DNA of 64,000 nucleotides. It comes from Massilia sp. Root351. GTDB lineage: Bacteria > Pseudomonadota > Gammaproteobacteria > Burkholderiales > Burkholderiaceae_D. Each line of letters starts with the position of its first letter. Positions within the stretch are counted from its first letter, which is position 1. The notes below the pieces were generated by a model. It searched no databases. It was not told the origin of the DNA and saw only the letters and a program-made list of their open reading frames with translations. A program made the position numbers and the translations under genes. The stretch covers positions 31,783 to 95,782 of the forward strand of contig NZ_LMDJ01000008.1 in NCBI RefSeq assembly GCF_001425045.1, written 5' to 3'. This document shows positions 1 to 11,144 of this stretch, piece by piece.

Positions 1-2
1 TT

Positions 3-830
3 GCGCTGGAGATGGGCTTCGGCCTGGACACCGGCGTGAGCGGCCAGGGCGGCGTACTGTTCGGCCGCCAGGCCCTGGTCGGCCTGCAGACCAAATCCGG
101 CACGCTGACCCTGGGCCGCCAATACACGCCGCTGTTCATGGCCATGACCAATATCGATCCCTTCCAGTCGCTCAGCACCGCAGGCTCCGCCGCCAACCTG
201 ATGTCGAACGCCGGCATCCGCATGAACAACACCGTGAAATACGCCATGCCCGATACCATGGGCTTCTCCGGCGAGCTGGCCTACGGCCTGGGCGAAGTGG
301 CCGGCAACAGCGACGCCGGCCGCAATATCGGCGCCAACGCCGGCTATACCAGCGGCCCGCTCAGCATCAAGGCAGCCTACGCCAACATCAACAGTATTCC
401 GGCCGGCACCGCCGCCATGACCAAGGGCCGCACCACCATGCTGGGCGCCACCTACGATTTCGGCGTGGCCAAGGCCGCGCTGGCCTATTCGGTCAACCGG
501 GGCACGGTCAACATCAACAACACCATCAACCCGAACGGCCAGGCCGATTCGCGCGACCTGCTGCTGGGCGTGACCGTGCCGTACGGCCCGCACACGCTGC
601 GCGCCTCCATCATCAACAAGAAGGACCGCGCCGGCACCAGGCGCGGCGCCGACCAGTGGGGCGTGGGCTACAGCTACTACCTGTCGCGCCGCACCGACGT
701 CTACCTGGCCTACGCCAGCATCGACAACGACGCGGCCAAGGGCGCCACCGGCTTCTACACCGTAGGCAACGCCACCGAAGTGGGCTCGGGCGACCGCGCC
801 ATCAACCTCGGCATGCGCCACACCTTCTAA
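3..830 (+). CDS. Gram-negative porin, 5' truncated by window edge
   Basis: The frame is open from the left edge, so the N-terminus and signal peptide are missing and about 275 residues remain. The product resembles general trimeric porins of Burkholderiales. A repeated pattern of alternating hydrophobic and polar strands with glycine and asparagine turns suggests a beta-barrel, and the chain ends in an aromatic residue (MRHTF), the usual C-terminal signal for outer-membrane insertion. It would let small, perhaps aromatic, solutes cross the outer membrane. The thioesterase gene starts 14 bases downstream on the same strand, so the two may be cotranscribed. A role in uptake for the neighbouring aromatic pathway is an inference from position only. 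Confidence 0.85.
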   Translation, partial: ALEMGFGLDTGVSGQGGVLFGRQALVGLQTKSGTLTLGRQYTPLFMAMTNIDPFQSLSTAGSAANLMSNAGIRMNNTVKYAMPDTMGFSGELAYGLGEVAGNSDAGRNIGANAGYTSGPLSIKAAYANINSIPAGTAAMTKGRTTMLGATYDFGVAKAALAYSVNRGTVNINNTINPNGQADSRDLLLGVTVPYGPHTLRASIINKKDRAGTRRGADQWGVGYSYYLSRRTDVYLAYASIDNDAAKGATGFYTVGNATEVGSGDRAINLGMRHTF

Positions 831-844
831 GCGGGGAACCCATC

Positions 845-1255
845 ATGGATGCCAAGCCGGAGGTCAGTTTCGAACGCGAAGTGCTGGTCCGGTTTGCGCA
901 TTGCGACCCGGCCGGCATCGTCTTCTTTCCTCAATACCTGGTGCTGTTCAATGGCCTGGTGGAGGATTGGTTCAACGAGGGGCTGGGAATAGGATATGCG
1001 CACTTTATCGGCGCGCGGCGCTGCGGACTGCCGATCGTGAAGCTCGATTGCGAGTTCAAGGCGCCCAGCAAGATGGGGGAACGCCTTACGCTGTCGCTGG
1101 GCGTCGAGCGCGTGGGGAGCAGCTCGGTTGCGCTGCGGCTAAGCGCCAGCGCGGGCGGGCAAGTACGCGTGGTGTCCAGGCAGGTGCTGGTGACGACCTC
1201 GCTCGATACCAACAAGGCCATTTCCATCCCGGATGACTTGCGGCAGCTGCTGTAG
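845..1255 (+). CDS. acyl-CoA thioesterase, 4-hydroxybenzoyl-CoA thioesterase family
   Basis: A 136-residue hotdog-fold thioesterase. The N-terminal segment holds the family signature HCDPAGIVFFPQY, with the Asp that acts as catalytic residue in 4-hydroxybenzoyl-CoA thioesterases. The frame is open further upstream, but the ATG at 845 is chosen because homology starts a few residues later and the upstream frame lies inside the porin gene. It lies beside an aryl-CoA degradation island, so it may release CoA from dead-end aryl-CoA thioesters. The gene is convergent with livF and the two are separated by a strong hairpin. The exact substrate cannot be read from sequence. Confidence 0.85.
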   Translation: MDAKPEVSFEREVLVRFAHCDPAGIVFFPQYLVLFNGLVEDWFNEGLGIGYAHFIGARRCGLPIVKLDCEFKAPSKMGERLTLSLGVERVGSSSVALRLSASAGGQVRVVSRQVLVTTSLDTNKAISIPDDLRQLL

Positions 1256-1307
1256 CGCCGCCCGGCGGCTTACGCGCGGCGCGCCCCGCTAACCCGCCGG
1301 GCGGCGC
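1255..1307. terminator. bidirectional hairpin between convergent genes, REP-like
   Basis: A perfect 14-base inverted repeat (arms 1255-1268 and 1294-1307, GC only) flanks a 25-base loop. It lies exactly between the convergent thioesterase and livF genes, so it probably ends both transcripts. There is no clear T tract. The right arm includes CGCTAACCCGCC, the same string seen in the hairpin at 25168-25199, suggesting a dispersed palindromic repeat. Confidence 0.7.
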
Positions 1308-1315
1308 GCCTGCCA

Positions 1316-2810
<1,495 letters not shown>

Positions 2811-2814
<4 letters not shown>

Positions 2815-3797
2815 TTCCGCTCTCCCTTAAAACGGTCCGCCAGGCTGGCCATACCCTTCGGCAGCAGCAGTACCACGATCAGCAGAATCACGCCCAACGG
2901 CAGCTGCCAGTGTTCGGTGTACCCGGCCAGCACTTCCTCCAGTACCAGCAGGCCGAAGGCGCCCAGCACACCACCCCAAAAATAGCCGGCGCCTCCCAGG
3001 ATCACCATCACCATCAGGCTGCCGGACTGGGTCCAGTGCACCAGGCTGGGGCTGACCAGCATGTTCTGGTTGGCGATCAGCGCTCCCGCCAGCCCGGCCA
3101 GCCCGCCGGCGATGGCGAAACAGGTCAGCTTGTAGCGGAACACGGGGTAGCCGATGGCGGCCATGCGGGTTTCGTTGTCGCGCACCGCCTGCAGCACGCG
3201 CCCGAAGCGCGAGTTGACCAGGCGGTGCATCAGCAGCAGGCAGCCGGCCAGCAACGCCAGCACCACATAGTAGAAGGCAGTGTCACCCGCCAGATCGAGG
3301 CCGGGCACGCCCAGCGAAGAGCGCGACATCAGGTTCAAGCCGTCCTCGCCGCCGTAGCTGCGCAGCGAAATGAACAGGTAGTAGACCATCTGCGCGAAGG
3401 CCAGGGTGATCATGATGAAGTAGATGCCGCGCGTGCGCAGGCACAGCGCGCCGATCGCCAGGGCCATCAGCCCGCCCACCAGCATGGCGGCCGGCCAGCT
3501 TATCCAGGCCGACACCACGCCATGCTGCATCAGGATACCCACCGCGTAGGCGCCGGCGCCGAAATAGGCCGCGTGGCCCAGGCTGACCATGCCGCCGAAG
3601 CCGAGTATCAGATTCAGGCTGCTGGCGGCCAGCGCGAAGATCATCAGCCTGCAGGCCATGCTGATGTAGAACTCCAGTCCCAGCGCCTGCGCGCCCAGCG
3701 GGAAAAGCAGGAACAGCGCCAGCAGCACCAGGGTGCGCGGCAGCGCAATGCGGTGGTGCAGTTTGCTGTGCAGATTGGTCTGTGAAATGCCATACAT
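2811..3797 (-). CDS. livM: Liv-type ABC transporter permease LivM
   Basis: A 328-residue inner-membrane permease of the LivM family, with about nine to ten hydrophobic segments. It shows the family pattern NLILGFGGMVSLGHAA near residue 60 and a conserved central loop (RFGRVLQAVRDNETRMAAIG) that contacts the ATPase. It pairs with LivH to form the channel. The gene starts 9 bases after livH ends and is translationally coupled to livG. Confidence 0.93.
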
Positions 3798-3806
3798 GAT
3801 GGGCTC

Positions 3807-4727
3807 CTAGCCTCGTGCGGGGAACAAGCCCTCGGGTTTGAAAAACAGCACGGCGGCCATCAGGATATAGATCAGCATCGACGACAGGGCTGCCCCCAGG
3901 TCGGCCATCAAGCCTTCCGGCGCCAGCGCTGCCGTCAGCACCGGCAGCAGCGTGCGGCTCAGCGTGTCGACCACGCCGACCAGCAGTGCGCCGGCCAGCG
4001 CACCGCGGATCGAACCGATGCCGCCGATGACGATCACTACGAACGCCAGTATCAATATGCCCTCCCCCATGCCCGACTGCACCGTGAGTATGGGGCCGAG
4101 CAAGGCTCCCGCCAGCCCGCACAGCGCGGCGCCAAAGGCGAACAGCAGCGTAAACACGCGGCCGATATTGGCGCCCATCACCACCGCCATTTCGCGATTC
4201 GAGGCGCCGGCCCGCACCACCATGCCGATCCGGGTCTTCACCACCACGAAATACAACAGCAGCGCCACGGCAAAGCCGGCGCCGATGATGAACAGGCGGT
4301 AAGAGGAGTAGCTGAAGTGTTCAGTGAACTGCACCGGCGTGGCCAGCGCGGCCGGCACGTTGAGCGAAATTGGTGCCGCGCCCCACAGCATGCGCGCGGC
4401 CTGGTTGAAGATGAGGATCAGCGCGAACGTGGCCAGCACCTGGGACAGGTGGTCGCGCCCGTACAGCCGCCGCACCACCGCCAGTTCCAGCACCACGCCC
4501 AACAGCGCGGTGGCGCCCACCGCCAGCAGCAGTCCTATCCAGTACGATCCGGTCAGCCCGGTGAAGCTGGCGGCGAAATACGCGCCCGCCATATAGAGCG
4601 AGCCGTGCGCCAGGTTCACCAGGTCCATAATACCCAGTACCAGTGTCAGCCCGGCCGCCAGCAAAAACAGCATCAGACCGAATTGCAGGCCGTTCAGGCC
4701 GTGCTCGATCAGTAGCGCGATATCCAT
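3807..4727 (-). CDS. livH: Liv-type ABC transporter permease LivH
   Basis: About 306 residues, a polytopic permease of the LivH family with the motif LVLGIMDLVNLAHGSLYMAG near the N-terminus and RAGASNREMA in the cytoplasmic loop. The frame is open upstream to 4805, but that extension would cross the operator palindrome. An ATG at 4727 sits about 8 bases from GGAGAG and is preferred; ATG 4733 is too close to that site. It is the first gene of livHMGF and is transcribed away from the CoA-ligase operon, sharing a 220-base regulatory region with it. Confidence 0.92.
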   Translation of the reverse strand: MDIALLIEHGLNGLQFGLMLFLLAAGLTLVLGIMDLVNLAHGSLYMAGAYFAASFTGLTGSYWIGLLLAVGATALLGVVLELAVVRRLYGRDHLSQVLATFALILIFNQAARMLWGAAPISLNVPAALATPVQFTEHFSYSSYRLFIIGAGFAVALLLYFVVVKTRIGMVVRAGASNREMAVVMGANIGRVFTLLFAFGAALCGLAGALLGPILTVQSGMGEGILILAFVVIVIGGIGSIRGALAGALLVGVVDTLSRTLLPVLTAALAPEGLMADLGAALSSMLIYILMAAVLFFKPEGLFPARG

Positions 4728-4759
4728 GCCCATCCCTCTCCGAAGAAGTGCCTTGAAAA

Positions 4760-4779
4760 ATACTTTAAGCTTCAAGCAT
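4760..4779. promoter_or_regulatory. operator palindrome 1, probable MarR site (livH side)
   Basis: A 20-base imperfect palindrome centred on AAGCTT. The left half is ATACTTTAAG and the right half read on the other strand is ATGCTTGAAG (8 of 10 match). It lies 33 bases upstream of the livH start. The same half-site occurs exactly in operator 2, with centres 105 bases apart, about ten helical turns. Confidence 0.65.
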
Positions 4780-4853
4780 GCTACCCGAATTTGGCTCAGC
4801 ATCAAGCTTTTTCGCTTGCTGGCGCGGCTTTTTTTCAGCCCCGGATATTTTTC

Positions 4854-4882
4854 TTGACGCCTATATATTTTAAGCTTAAAGT
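4854..4882 (+). promoter_or_regulatory. sigma70-like promoter of the aryl-CoA operon
   Basis: A -35 box TTGACG (4854-4859), a 17-base spacer and a -10 box TAAAGT (4877-4882) lie about 65 bases before the CoA-ligase start. The -10 box lies inside operator 2, so a bound regulator would block RNA polymerase. The assignment comes from sequence match only. Confidence 0.55.
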
Positions 4883-4884
4883 AT
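4865..4884. promoter_or_regulatory. operator palindrome 2, probable MarR site (CoA-ligase side)
   Basis: A 20-base palindrome, 9 of 10 matched: left half ATATTTTAAG, right half on the other strand ATACTTTAAG, identical to the left half of operator 1. It overlaps the -10 box of the forward promoter. The only regulator gene in the island is the MarR protein at 11145, and MarR proteins bind palindromes of this size. Effector release by an aryl-CoA is the expected mode and is inferred. Confidence 0.65.
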
Positions 4885-4947
4885 ATTTCAATCGCAGTGC
4901 ACCAGCAGTTCGGACTCCCCCGCAGACATCGTCAACACGGAGCAGAA

Positions 4948-6573
4948 ATGATCGCTACAGGCTACACCGACACCTTCGCACGGGACAATTTACCGCCGCG
5001 CGAGCTATGGCCCGACATGACCCCCTTGCTGCCGGCACTGCACTACCCCGAGCGCCTGAACTGCGCCGCCGCACTGCTGGACCAGATGGTGGCCAAAGGC
5101 CACGGCGCCAGCCCCGCCATCCACAGCTACAAACTATCCTGGACCTACGCCGAATTGCTGGAAAAAGTGGACCGCATCGCCCATGTGCTGCGTGCCTCCC
5201 GAGGCAACGGCCTCGGCCTGGAGGCCGGCAACCGCGTCCTGCTGCGCGGCGCCAACAGCCCGATGATGGCGGCGTGCGCGCTGGCTGTGCTGAAGGCCGG
5301 CTGCGTGCTGGTGCCCACCATGCCGCTGCTGCGCGCCAAGGAACTGTCCGTGGCCATCGACAAGGCCAAGGTCAACGCGGTGCTGTGCTGCGCCGCGCTG
5401 GCCGAGGAAATGGAACTGGCGCGCAGCCAGACCGGCATGGCAGGGCCTGCCGTCTACTTCGGCGAGGGCGGCACGCTGGAACGGATGATGGAGGCCCAGC
5501 CGTCCAGTTTCGCAGCCGCCGATACCGCCGCCGACGACGTCTGCATCATCGGTTTCACATCGGGCACCACCGGCGTTCCCAAAGGCACCATGCACTTTCA
5601 CCGCGACGTGCTGGCCATTTGCGACTGCTTCCCCCGCTCCACGCTGGGCTCCGCCGCCAGCGACGTTTTCATCGGCACGCCGCCGCTGGCCTTCACCTTT
5701 GGCCTCGGCGGCCTGCTGCTGTTCCCGCTGCGCGTGGGCGCCGCCGCCGTGCTGCTGGACCGCCTGACGCCGGACTTGCTGCTGAAGGCGATCCAGGACT
5801 TCCGCGCCACCATCTGTTTCACCGCCCCCACCTTCTACCGCCTGATGGCGCCGCTGGTCCAGGACTACGACCTGACTTCGCTGCAGAAGGCCGTGTCGGC
5901 CGGCGAAGCGCTGCCGAACGCCACGCGCACACTGTGGCGCGAGAGCACCGGCCTGGAGATCATCGACGGCATCGGCGCCACCGAAATGCTGCACATCTTC
6001 ATCTCGGCTTCCGGCGACGCGGTGCGCCCCGGCGCCACCGGCAAGGCCATCCCCGGCTACCAGGCTTGCGTGCTGGGACCGGACGGCGAAGCGCTGCCGC
6101 CCGGCGAAGTCGGGCAGCTGGCCGTCAAGGGCCCCACCGGCTGCCGCTACCTGGACGACGCGCGCCAGCAACAGTATGTGCGCAACGGCTGGAACCTCAC
6201 CGGCGACGCCTACCGCATGGACCAGGACGGCTACTTCTGGTACCACGCGCGCACCGATGACATGATCATCTCGGCTGGCTACAATATCGCCGCGCCGGAA
6301 GTGGAGGAAGCGCTGATGTGCCATCCGGCCGTGGCCGAATGCGCGGTGGTGGGCTGGCCGGACGAGGAACGCGGCCAGATCGTCAAGGCCTTCGTGGTGC
6401 TGCGGCCGGGCCACGAGGCCGGCGCCGAACTGGCGCGCACGCTGCAGGAGCACGTCAAGCAGACCGTGGCGCCTTACAAGTATCCGCGTGCCGTAGAATT
6501 CCTGGCGGCGCTGCCGCGCACCCAGAGCGGCAAGCTGCAGCGCCATGTGCTGCGCAGCGCGCCGCTCAAGTAA
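4948..6573 (+). CDS. aryl-CoA ligase, probable 2-aminobenzoate-CoA ligase
   Basis: A 541-residue member of the benzoate-CoA ligase branch of acyl-adenylating enzymes. The phosphate loop FTSGTTGVPKGT is near residue 203, the GWNLTGDAY and DDMIISAGYNI motifs mark the hinge, and RTQSGKLQR near the C-terminus holds the catalytic Lys. It would make 2-aminobenzoyl-CoA, AMP and PPi from anthranilate, CoA and ATP. The ATG at 4948 follows GGAG at a proper distance; the open frame further upstream lacks this. It is the first gene of the operon. The substrate is inferred from the monooxygenase/reductase fusion two genes downstream; benzoate or salicylate cannot be excluded. Confidence 0.88.
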   Translation: MIATGYTDTFARDNLPPRELWPDMTPLLPALHYPERLNCAAALLDQMVAKGHGASPAIHSYKLSWTYAELLEKVDRIAHVLRASRGNGLGLEAGNRVLLRGANSPMMAACALAVLKAGCVLVPTMPLLRAKELSVAIDKAKVNAVLCCAALAEEMELARSQTGMAGPAVYFGEGGTLERMMEAQPSSFAAADTAADDVCIIGFTSGTTGVPKGTMHFHRDVLAICDCFPRSTLGSAASDVFIGTPPLAFTFGLGGLLLFPLRVGAAAVLLDRLTPDLLLKAIQDFRATICFTAPTFYRLMAPLVQDYDLTSLQKAVSAGEALPNATRTLWRESTGLEIIDGIGATEMLHIFISASGDAVRPGATGKAIPGYQACVLGPDGEALPPGEVGQLAVKGPTGCRYLDDARQQQYVRNGWNLTGDAYRMDQDGYFWYHARTDDMIISAGYNIAAPEVEEALMCHPAVAECAVVGWPDEERGQIVKAFVVLRPGHEAGAELARTLQEHVKQTVAPYKYPRAVEFLAALPRTQSGKLQRHVLRSAPLK

Positions 6574-6643
6574 GCCCGTCACCAGGCCGATTGCCATCAC
6601 ACATAAGCACAACAACCATCCACCACCCAGCCAGGAGCCGCCA

Positions 6644-7837
6644 GTGAAACTCACCGCCACCGCATTCCGCCACACCGCCCTCGCCGCCGCTTCCGCCGCC
6701 GCCCTGCTGGCTGCGGCCGCCCCGGCATCCGCCGCCGACAGCGTGAAGGTAGGCATGGTCACCACGCTGTCCGGCGCGGGCGCCGGCCTGGGCGTCGACA
6801 TCCGCGACGGCTTCGCGCTGGCGCTCACCCACCTGGGCAGCAAGATGGGCAACCTGCCGGTGGAAATGGTCACCGGCGACGACCAGCAATCGCCCGACGT
6901 GGCCAAGCAGATGGTCGACAAGATGATCAAGAAGGACAAGGTCGACTTCATGACCGGCATCGTGTTCTCCAACCTGATGCTGGCAGTCGGCCCCACGGTG
7001 TTCAACTCCAAGACCTACTTCGTCAGCGCCAACGCCGGCCCGTCGCAGTATGCGGGCGAGCAGTGCAACCCCTATTTCTACAACGTCGCCTGGCAGAACG
7101 ACAACCTGCACGAGGCGGTGGGCCAGCAGGTGCAGCAGCGCGGCTTCAAGAACGTGGCCCTGATTGCGCCGAACTACCCGGCCGGCAAGGACGCGCTGAC
7201 CGGCTTCAAGCGTTACTACCGTGGCCAGGTGGCCGGCGAAATCCTCACCAAGCTGGGCCAGCTGGACTACGGCACGGAAATGGCGCAGCTGCGCGCCATG
7301 AAGCCGGACGCGGTCTACATCTTCCTGCCGGGCGGCATGGGCGTGAACTTCATCAAGCAGTTCGTCGACGCCGGCCTGTCCAAGAACCTGCAGCTGTTCG
7401 GCCCTGGCTTCTCGGCCGACGAGGACATCATCCGCGCGGTGGGCGCGCCGATGCTGGGCATGTTCAACGCGTCCCAGTGGGGACACGACATCGATAACCC
7501 GCAGAACAAGCGTTTCGTGGCCGACTTTGAAAAGACCTACGGCCGCCTGCCCAGCCTGTACGCATCCCAGGGCTACGACGCGGCCATGCTGATGGATTCG
7601 GCGGTGCGCGCCGTGAAGGGCAACCTGGCCGACAAGGCCGCCGTGGGCAAGGCGCTGCAGGCAGCCAGCTTCAAATCGGTGCGCGGCGACTTCAAGTTCA
7701 ACCGCAATCACTACCCGATACAGAAGTACTACGCGCGCATGATCGGCAAGGACGCACAGGGCCGCATCACCAACCGCACGCTGGGCGTGGTGTTCGACGC
7801 CCACCAGGACGCCTACGTCGGCGCCTGCAAGCTGTAA
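6644..7837 (+). CDS. Liv-type periplasmic substrate-binding protein
   Basis: A 397-residue type I periplasmic binding protein. It starts at GTG 6644 after AGGAG (6633-6637) and has a classic signal peptide rich in alanine ending ASA-ADS. The mature part begins VKVGMVTTLSGAGAGLG, the usual start of this family, and ends with a segment about transport of an aromatic or branched ligand. It supplies the substrate to the LivHMGF complex encoded divergently. Its position between the CoA ligase and the monooxygenase argues for an aromatic acid ligand. The gene is followed by a small palindromic element before the next gene. Confidence 0.9.
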   Translation: MKLTATAFRHTALAAASAAALLAAAAPASAADSVKVGMVTTLSGAGAGLGVDIRDGFALALTHLGSKMGNLPVEMVTGDDQQSPDVAKQMVDKMIKKDKVDFMTGIVFSNLMLAVGPTVFNSKTYFVSANAGPSQYAGEQCNPYFYNVAWQNDNLHEAVGQQVQQRGFKNVALIAPNYPAGKDALTGFKRYYRGQVAGEILTKLGQLDYGTEMAQLRAMKPDAVYIFLPGGMGVNFIKQFVDAGLSKNLQLFGPGFSADEDIIRAVGAPMLGMFNASQWGHDIDNPQNKRFVADFEKTYGRLPSLYASQGYDAAMLMDSAVRAVKGNLADKAAVGKALQAASFKSVRGDFKFNRNHYPIQKYYARMIGKDAQGRITNRTLGVVFDAHQDAYVGACKL

Positions 7838-7845
7838 TGAACGCA

Positions 7846-7889
7846 GGGGGGTTAGCGGAGGACGCCGAGTCCGGAACGCGTAACCCACC
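7846..7889. repeat. imperfect REP-like palindrome inside the operon
   Basis: GGGGGGTTAGCG (7846-7857) is mirrored by CGCGTAACCCACC (7877-7889). The arms resemble the GGCGGGTTGCGCGG / CCGCTAACCCGCC arms of the element at 25168-25199. It fills the 81-base gap between the binding-protein gene and the fused monooxygenase gene and could stabilise the upstream mRNA end. Confidence 0.45.
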
Positions 7890-7918
7890 ACCACAGGTAA
7901 CGGAAACAAGGAGTCACG

Positions 7919-10315
7919 ATGAACATCACATGCATAGGCGGCGGACCGGCCGGACTGTATTTCGGCCTGCTGATGAAGAAGCAGAACCCTGCCAGCCAGA
8001 TCACCGTCGTCGAGCGCAACCGCCCGTACGACACCTTCGGCTGGGGCGTGGTGTTTTCGGACCAGACGCTGGGCAACCTGGTCAACGCCGATGAGCAGAC
8101 CGCGCGCACCATCCTGCAGTCCTTCAACCACTGGGACGACATCGACACCCACTTCAAGGGCGCCACCGTCACCTCGGGCGGCCACGGCTTCTGCGGCATC
8201 GGCCGCAAGCGCCTGCTCAACATCCTGCAGCGCCGCTGCGAAGAGCTGGGCGTGAAGCTGGTGTTCGAGACCGATGTGGCCGACGACCAGGAGATCGCGG
8301 CGGCCTACGACGCCGACCTGGTGATCGCCAGCGACGGCTTGAACAGCCGTATCCGGGGCCGCTACGCCGCCAGCTACCAGCCGGACATCGAGCAGCGCCA
8401 GTGCCGCTTCGTCTGGCTCGGTACCAAGAAGCTGTTCTCCGCCTTCACCTTCGCTTTCGAGGAAACCGAGCATGGCTGGTTCCAGGCGCACGCCTACCAG
8501 TACGACGGCGACACCTCGACCTTCATCGTCGAGACGCCCGAGGACGTATGGCGCAAGGCCGGCCTGGACCAGATGAGCCAGCAGGAATCGATCGCCTTCT
8601 GCGAGCGCCTGTTCGCCAAGCACCTGGACGGCAATGCCCTGATCAGCAACGCCACCCATTTGCGCGGCTCGGCGGCATGGATCACCTTCCCGCGCATCAT
8701 CTGCAACAACTGGGTGCACTGGAACACCGTGGGCGGAAAACGCGTGCCAGTGGTCTTGATGGGCGACGCCGCCCACAGCGCCCACTTCTCGATCGGCTCC
8801 GGCACCAAACTGGCGCTGGAGGACGCGATCGAACTGGCGCGCTGCTTCGAGAAACACGGAGAGGCCGGCATGGAGCAGGTGCTGCAAGCCTACCAGAAAG
8901 TGCGCGCGGTGGAAGTGCTGAAGATCCAGAGCGCTGCCCGCAACTCCATGGAATGGTTCGAGAACGTGGAGCGCTACACCGCCATGGAAGCCGAGCAGTT
9001 CGCCTACTCCATGCTGACGCGCAGCCAGCGCCTGTCGCACGAGAACCTGCGCGTGCGCGACGCCGGCTACGTGGAACGCTACGAACGCTGGATCGCCGAA
9101 CAGGCCCACGCCCAAGCCGGCTTGCCGCCGCCACCCGCCGGCCGCCACAGCATTCCGCCCATGCTCACGCCCTTCAAGCTGCGCGGCACGGTACTGAAGA
9201 ACCGCATCGTGGTATCGCCCATGGCCCAGTATTCGGCGGTGGACGGCGTGGCGGGCGACTACCATCTGGTGCACCTGGGCGCCCGCGCCATGGGCGGCGC
9301 CGGCCTGGTGTTCGCCGAAATGACCTGCGTCTCCGCCGATGCCCGCATCACCCCGGCCTGCCCGGGACTATACGCGCCGGAACACACGGCGGCATGGAAA
9401 CGCATCGTCGACTTCGTACACAACAACACCAGCGCCAAGATCGCCATGCAGATCGGCCACGCCGGCGCCAAGGGCTCCACACGCCGCGCCTGGGACGGCA
9501 TCGACCAGCCGCTTGAGTCGGGCAACTGGCCGCTGGTGTCGGCTTCCGAACAGCAGTACCTGCCCGGCGTGTCGCAGACGTCGCGCGCGGCGACGACTGA
9601 AGACATGGACCGCATCAAGGCCGATTTCGTGTCCGCCACCGTGGCGGCGGCCGAAGCGGGCTTCGACTGGCTGGAGCTGCACTGCGCGCACGGCTATCTG
9701 CTGTCGTCGTTCATCTCGCCGCTCACCAACCGGCGCCAGGACGAATACGGCGGCTCGCTGGAAAACCGCTGCCGCTATCCGCTGGAAGTGTTCCAGGCGG
9801 TGCGCGCCGCCTGGCCGCAGGACAAGCCGATCAGCGTGCGCATTTCGGCACACGACTGGGTCGAGGGCGGCATCACGCCGGACGACGCGGTGGCCATCGC
9901 CCGCCTGTTCAAGCAAGCCGGCGCGGACATGATCGACTGCTCGTCGGGGCAGGTCAGCAAGCAGGAAAAGCCGGTGTATGGCCGCATGTTCCAGACCCCG
10001 TTCGCCGACCGCGTGCGCAATGAAGCGGCTATTCCCACCATCGCCGTGGGCGCCATCTTCGAAGCGGACCACGCCAACAGCATCATCGCCGCCGGCCGCG
10101 CCGACCTGTGCGCGGTGGCCCGTCCCCACCTGGCCAATCCGGCCTGGACGCTGAACGAAGCCGCCAGGATCGGCTACCTGGACGTGGAATGGCCGCAGCA
10201 GTACACGGCGGGCAAGGTGCAGCTGGAGCGCAACCTGGAGCGCGAACGCCAGGTTGCGGCGGCCAACAGCGGCATGACGCCGCAGCAGATCGCAGCCAAG
10301 CTGCTGGAAGGATGA
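7919..10315 (+). CDS. 2-aminobenzoyl-CoA monooxygenase/reductase type fusion flavoenzyme
   Basis: A 798-residue two-domain protein. Residues 1 to about 400 are a group A FAD monooxygenase with GGGPAG at residues 7-12 and the second FAD motif GDAAHS near residue 281. From about residue 413 an Old Yellow Enzyme domain starts ([20 protein letters not shown]) with the conserved segments [28 protein letters not shown] and YGGSLENR. This fusion is known as 2-aminobenzoyl-CoA monooxygenase/reductase, which hydroxylates and then partly reduces the ring of 2-aminobenzoyl-CoA. Databases also call it bifunctional salicylyl-CoA 5-hydroxylase/oxidoreductase. Context with a CoA ligase and beta-oxidation enzymes supports the first reading. 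The stop overlaps the next start. Confidence 0.88.
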   Translation: MNITCIGGGPAGLYFGLLMKKQNPASQITVVERNRPYDTFGWGVVFSDQTLGNLVNADEQTARTILQSFNHWDDIDTHFKGATVTSGGHGFCGIGRKRLLNILQRRCEELGVKLVFETDVADDQEIAAAYDADLVIASDGLNSRIRGRYAASYQPDIEQRQCRFVWLGTKKLFSAFTFAFEETEHGWFQAHAYQYDGDTSTFIVETPEDVWRKAGLDQMSQQESIAFCERLFAKHLDGNALISNATHLRGSAAWITFPRIICNNWVHWNTVGGKRVPVVLMGDAAHSAHFSIGSGTKLALEDAIELARCFEKHGEAGMEQVLQAYQKVRAVEVLKIQSAARNSMEWFENVERYTAMEAEQFAYSMLTRSQRLSHENLRVRDAGYVERYERWIAEQAHAQAGLPPPPAGRHSIPPMLTPFKLRGTVLKNRIVVSPMAQYSAVDGVAGDYHLVHLGARAMGGAGLVFAEMTCVSADARITPACPGLYAPEHTAAWKRIVDFVHNNTSAKIAMQIGHAGAKGSTRRAWDGIDQPLESGNWPLVSASEQQYLPGVSQTSRAATTEDMDRIKADFVSATVAAAEAGFDWLELHCAHGYLLSSFISPLTNRRQDEYGGSLENRCRYPLEVFQAVRAAWPQDKPISVRISAHDWVEGGITPDDAVAIARLFKQAGADMIDCSSGQVSKQEKPVYGRMFQTPFADRVRNEAAIPTIAVGAIFEADHANSIIAAGRADLCAVARPHLANPAWTLNEAARIGYLDVEWPQQYTAGKVQLERNLERERQVAAANSGMTPQQIAAKLLEG

Positions 10316-11133
10316 GCATGAATTCCCTCACCAGCGCCGGCGCCGGCCCGCTGCACGGCAAGCATGCCCTTGTTACGGGCGGCGGGCGCGGCATCGGCAG
10401 CGCCATCGCGCTGGCCCTGCTGCTGCAAGGCGCACGCGTCACCCTGGCCGGCCGCACCGCCGCCGTGCTGGAGCAGACCGCGCATGAGCTGGCGTCCGCG
10501 CTGGCCGGCGCGACCGCGCCCGCCGTAGACTACGTCACCGTCGACGTCACCAGCCGCGACTCGGTGGACCAGGCCATGGCCGAAGCGGCGCGCCGGCACG
10601 GCCGCATCGACATCCTGGTCAACAATGCCGGCCAGGCCGCGTCCGCGCCCTTCGCCAGGACCGGCAGCGACATCTGGCGCCAGATGATGGCGGTGAACCT
10701 GGACGGCAGCTATCACTGCATCCAGGCCGCCTTGCCCGGCATGCTGGCCGCGGGCTGGGGCCGCATCGTCAACGTCGCCAGCACCGCCGGACTCACCGGC
10801 TACGCTTACGTATCTGCCTACTGCGCCGCCAAGCACGGCGTCATCGGCCTTACCCGCGCACTGGCGCTGGAACTGGCTACCAAGGGCATTACCGTCAACG
10901 CGGTGTGCCCGGGCTACACCGAAACCGACATCGTCAAGGACGCCGTCGCCAACATCATGGCCAAGACCGGCCGCAGCGAAGAGCAGGCGCGCGCCGAACT
11001 GGCCGCCGGCAATCCGCAGAAACAACTGGTGCAGCCCGAGCAAGTGGCCGACGCCGTGGCCTGGCTGTGCCAGCCCGGCGCCAGCGCCATGACCGGGCAA
11101 TCGCTGGCAGTGGCCGGCGGCGAGATCATGTAA
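10312..11133 (+). CDS. SDR family NAD(P)-dependent 3-hydroxyacyl-CoA dehydrogenase-like oxidoreductase
   Basis: A 273-residue short-chain dehydrogenase. The cofactor loop TGGGRGIG is near residue 24, NNAG follows at about 105, and the active site has Ser in [10 protein letters not shown] followed by YCAAK. The start ATG at 10312 overlaps the previous stop (ATGA); a second ATG at 10318 is possible. In this operon it would oxidise or reduce a hydroxyl on the alicyclic CoA intermediate produced by the fusion enzyme. The precise step is inferred. Confidence 0.88.
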   Translation: MSMNSLTSAGAGPLHGKHALVTGGGRGIGSAIALALLLQGARVTLAGRTAAVLEQTAHELASALAGATAPAVDYVTVDVTSRDSVDQAMAEAARRHGRIDILVNNAGQAASAPFARTGSDIWRQMMAVNLDGSYHCIQAALPGMLAAGWGRIVNVASTAGLTGYAYVSAYCAAKHGVIGLTRALALELATKGITVNAVCPGYTETDIVKDAVANIMAKTGRSEEQARAELAAGNPQKQLVQPEQVADAVAWLCQPGASAMTGQSLAVAGGEIM

Positions 11134-11144
11134 GGAAGCAGAGA

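Noticed and set aside
6566..9274. A 902-codon minus-strand frame opposite the binding-protein and monooxygenase genes
   Set aside because: The plus-strand genes have clear motifs and ribosome sites. The minus-strand product is His/Gly/Val-rich with no family.
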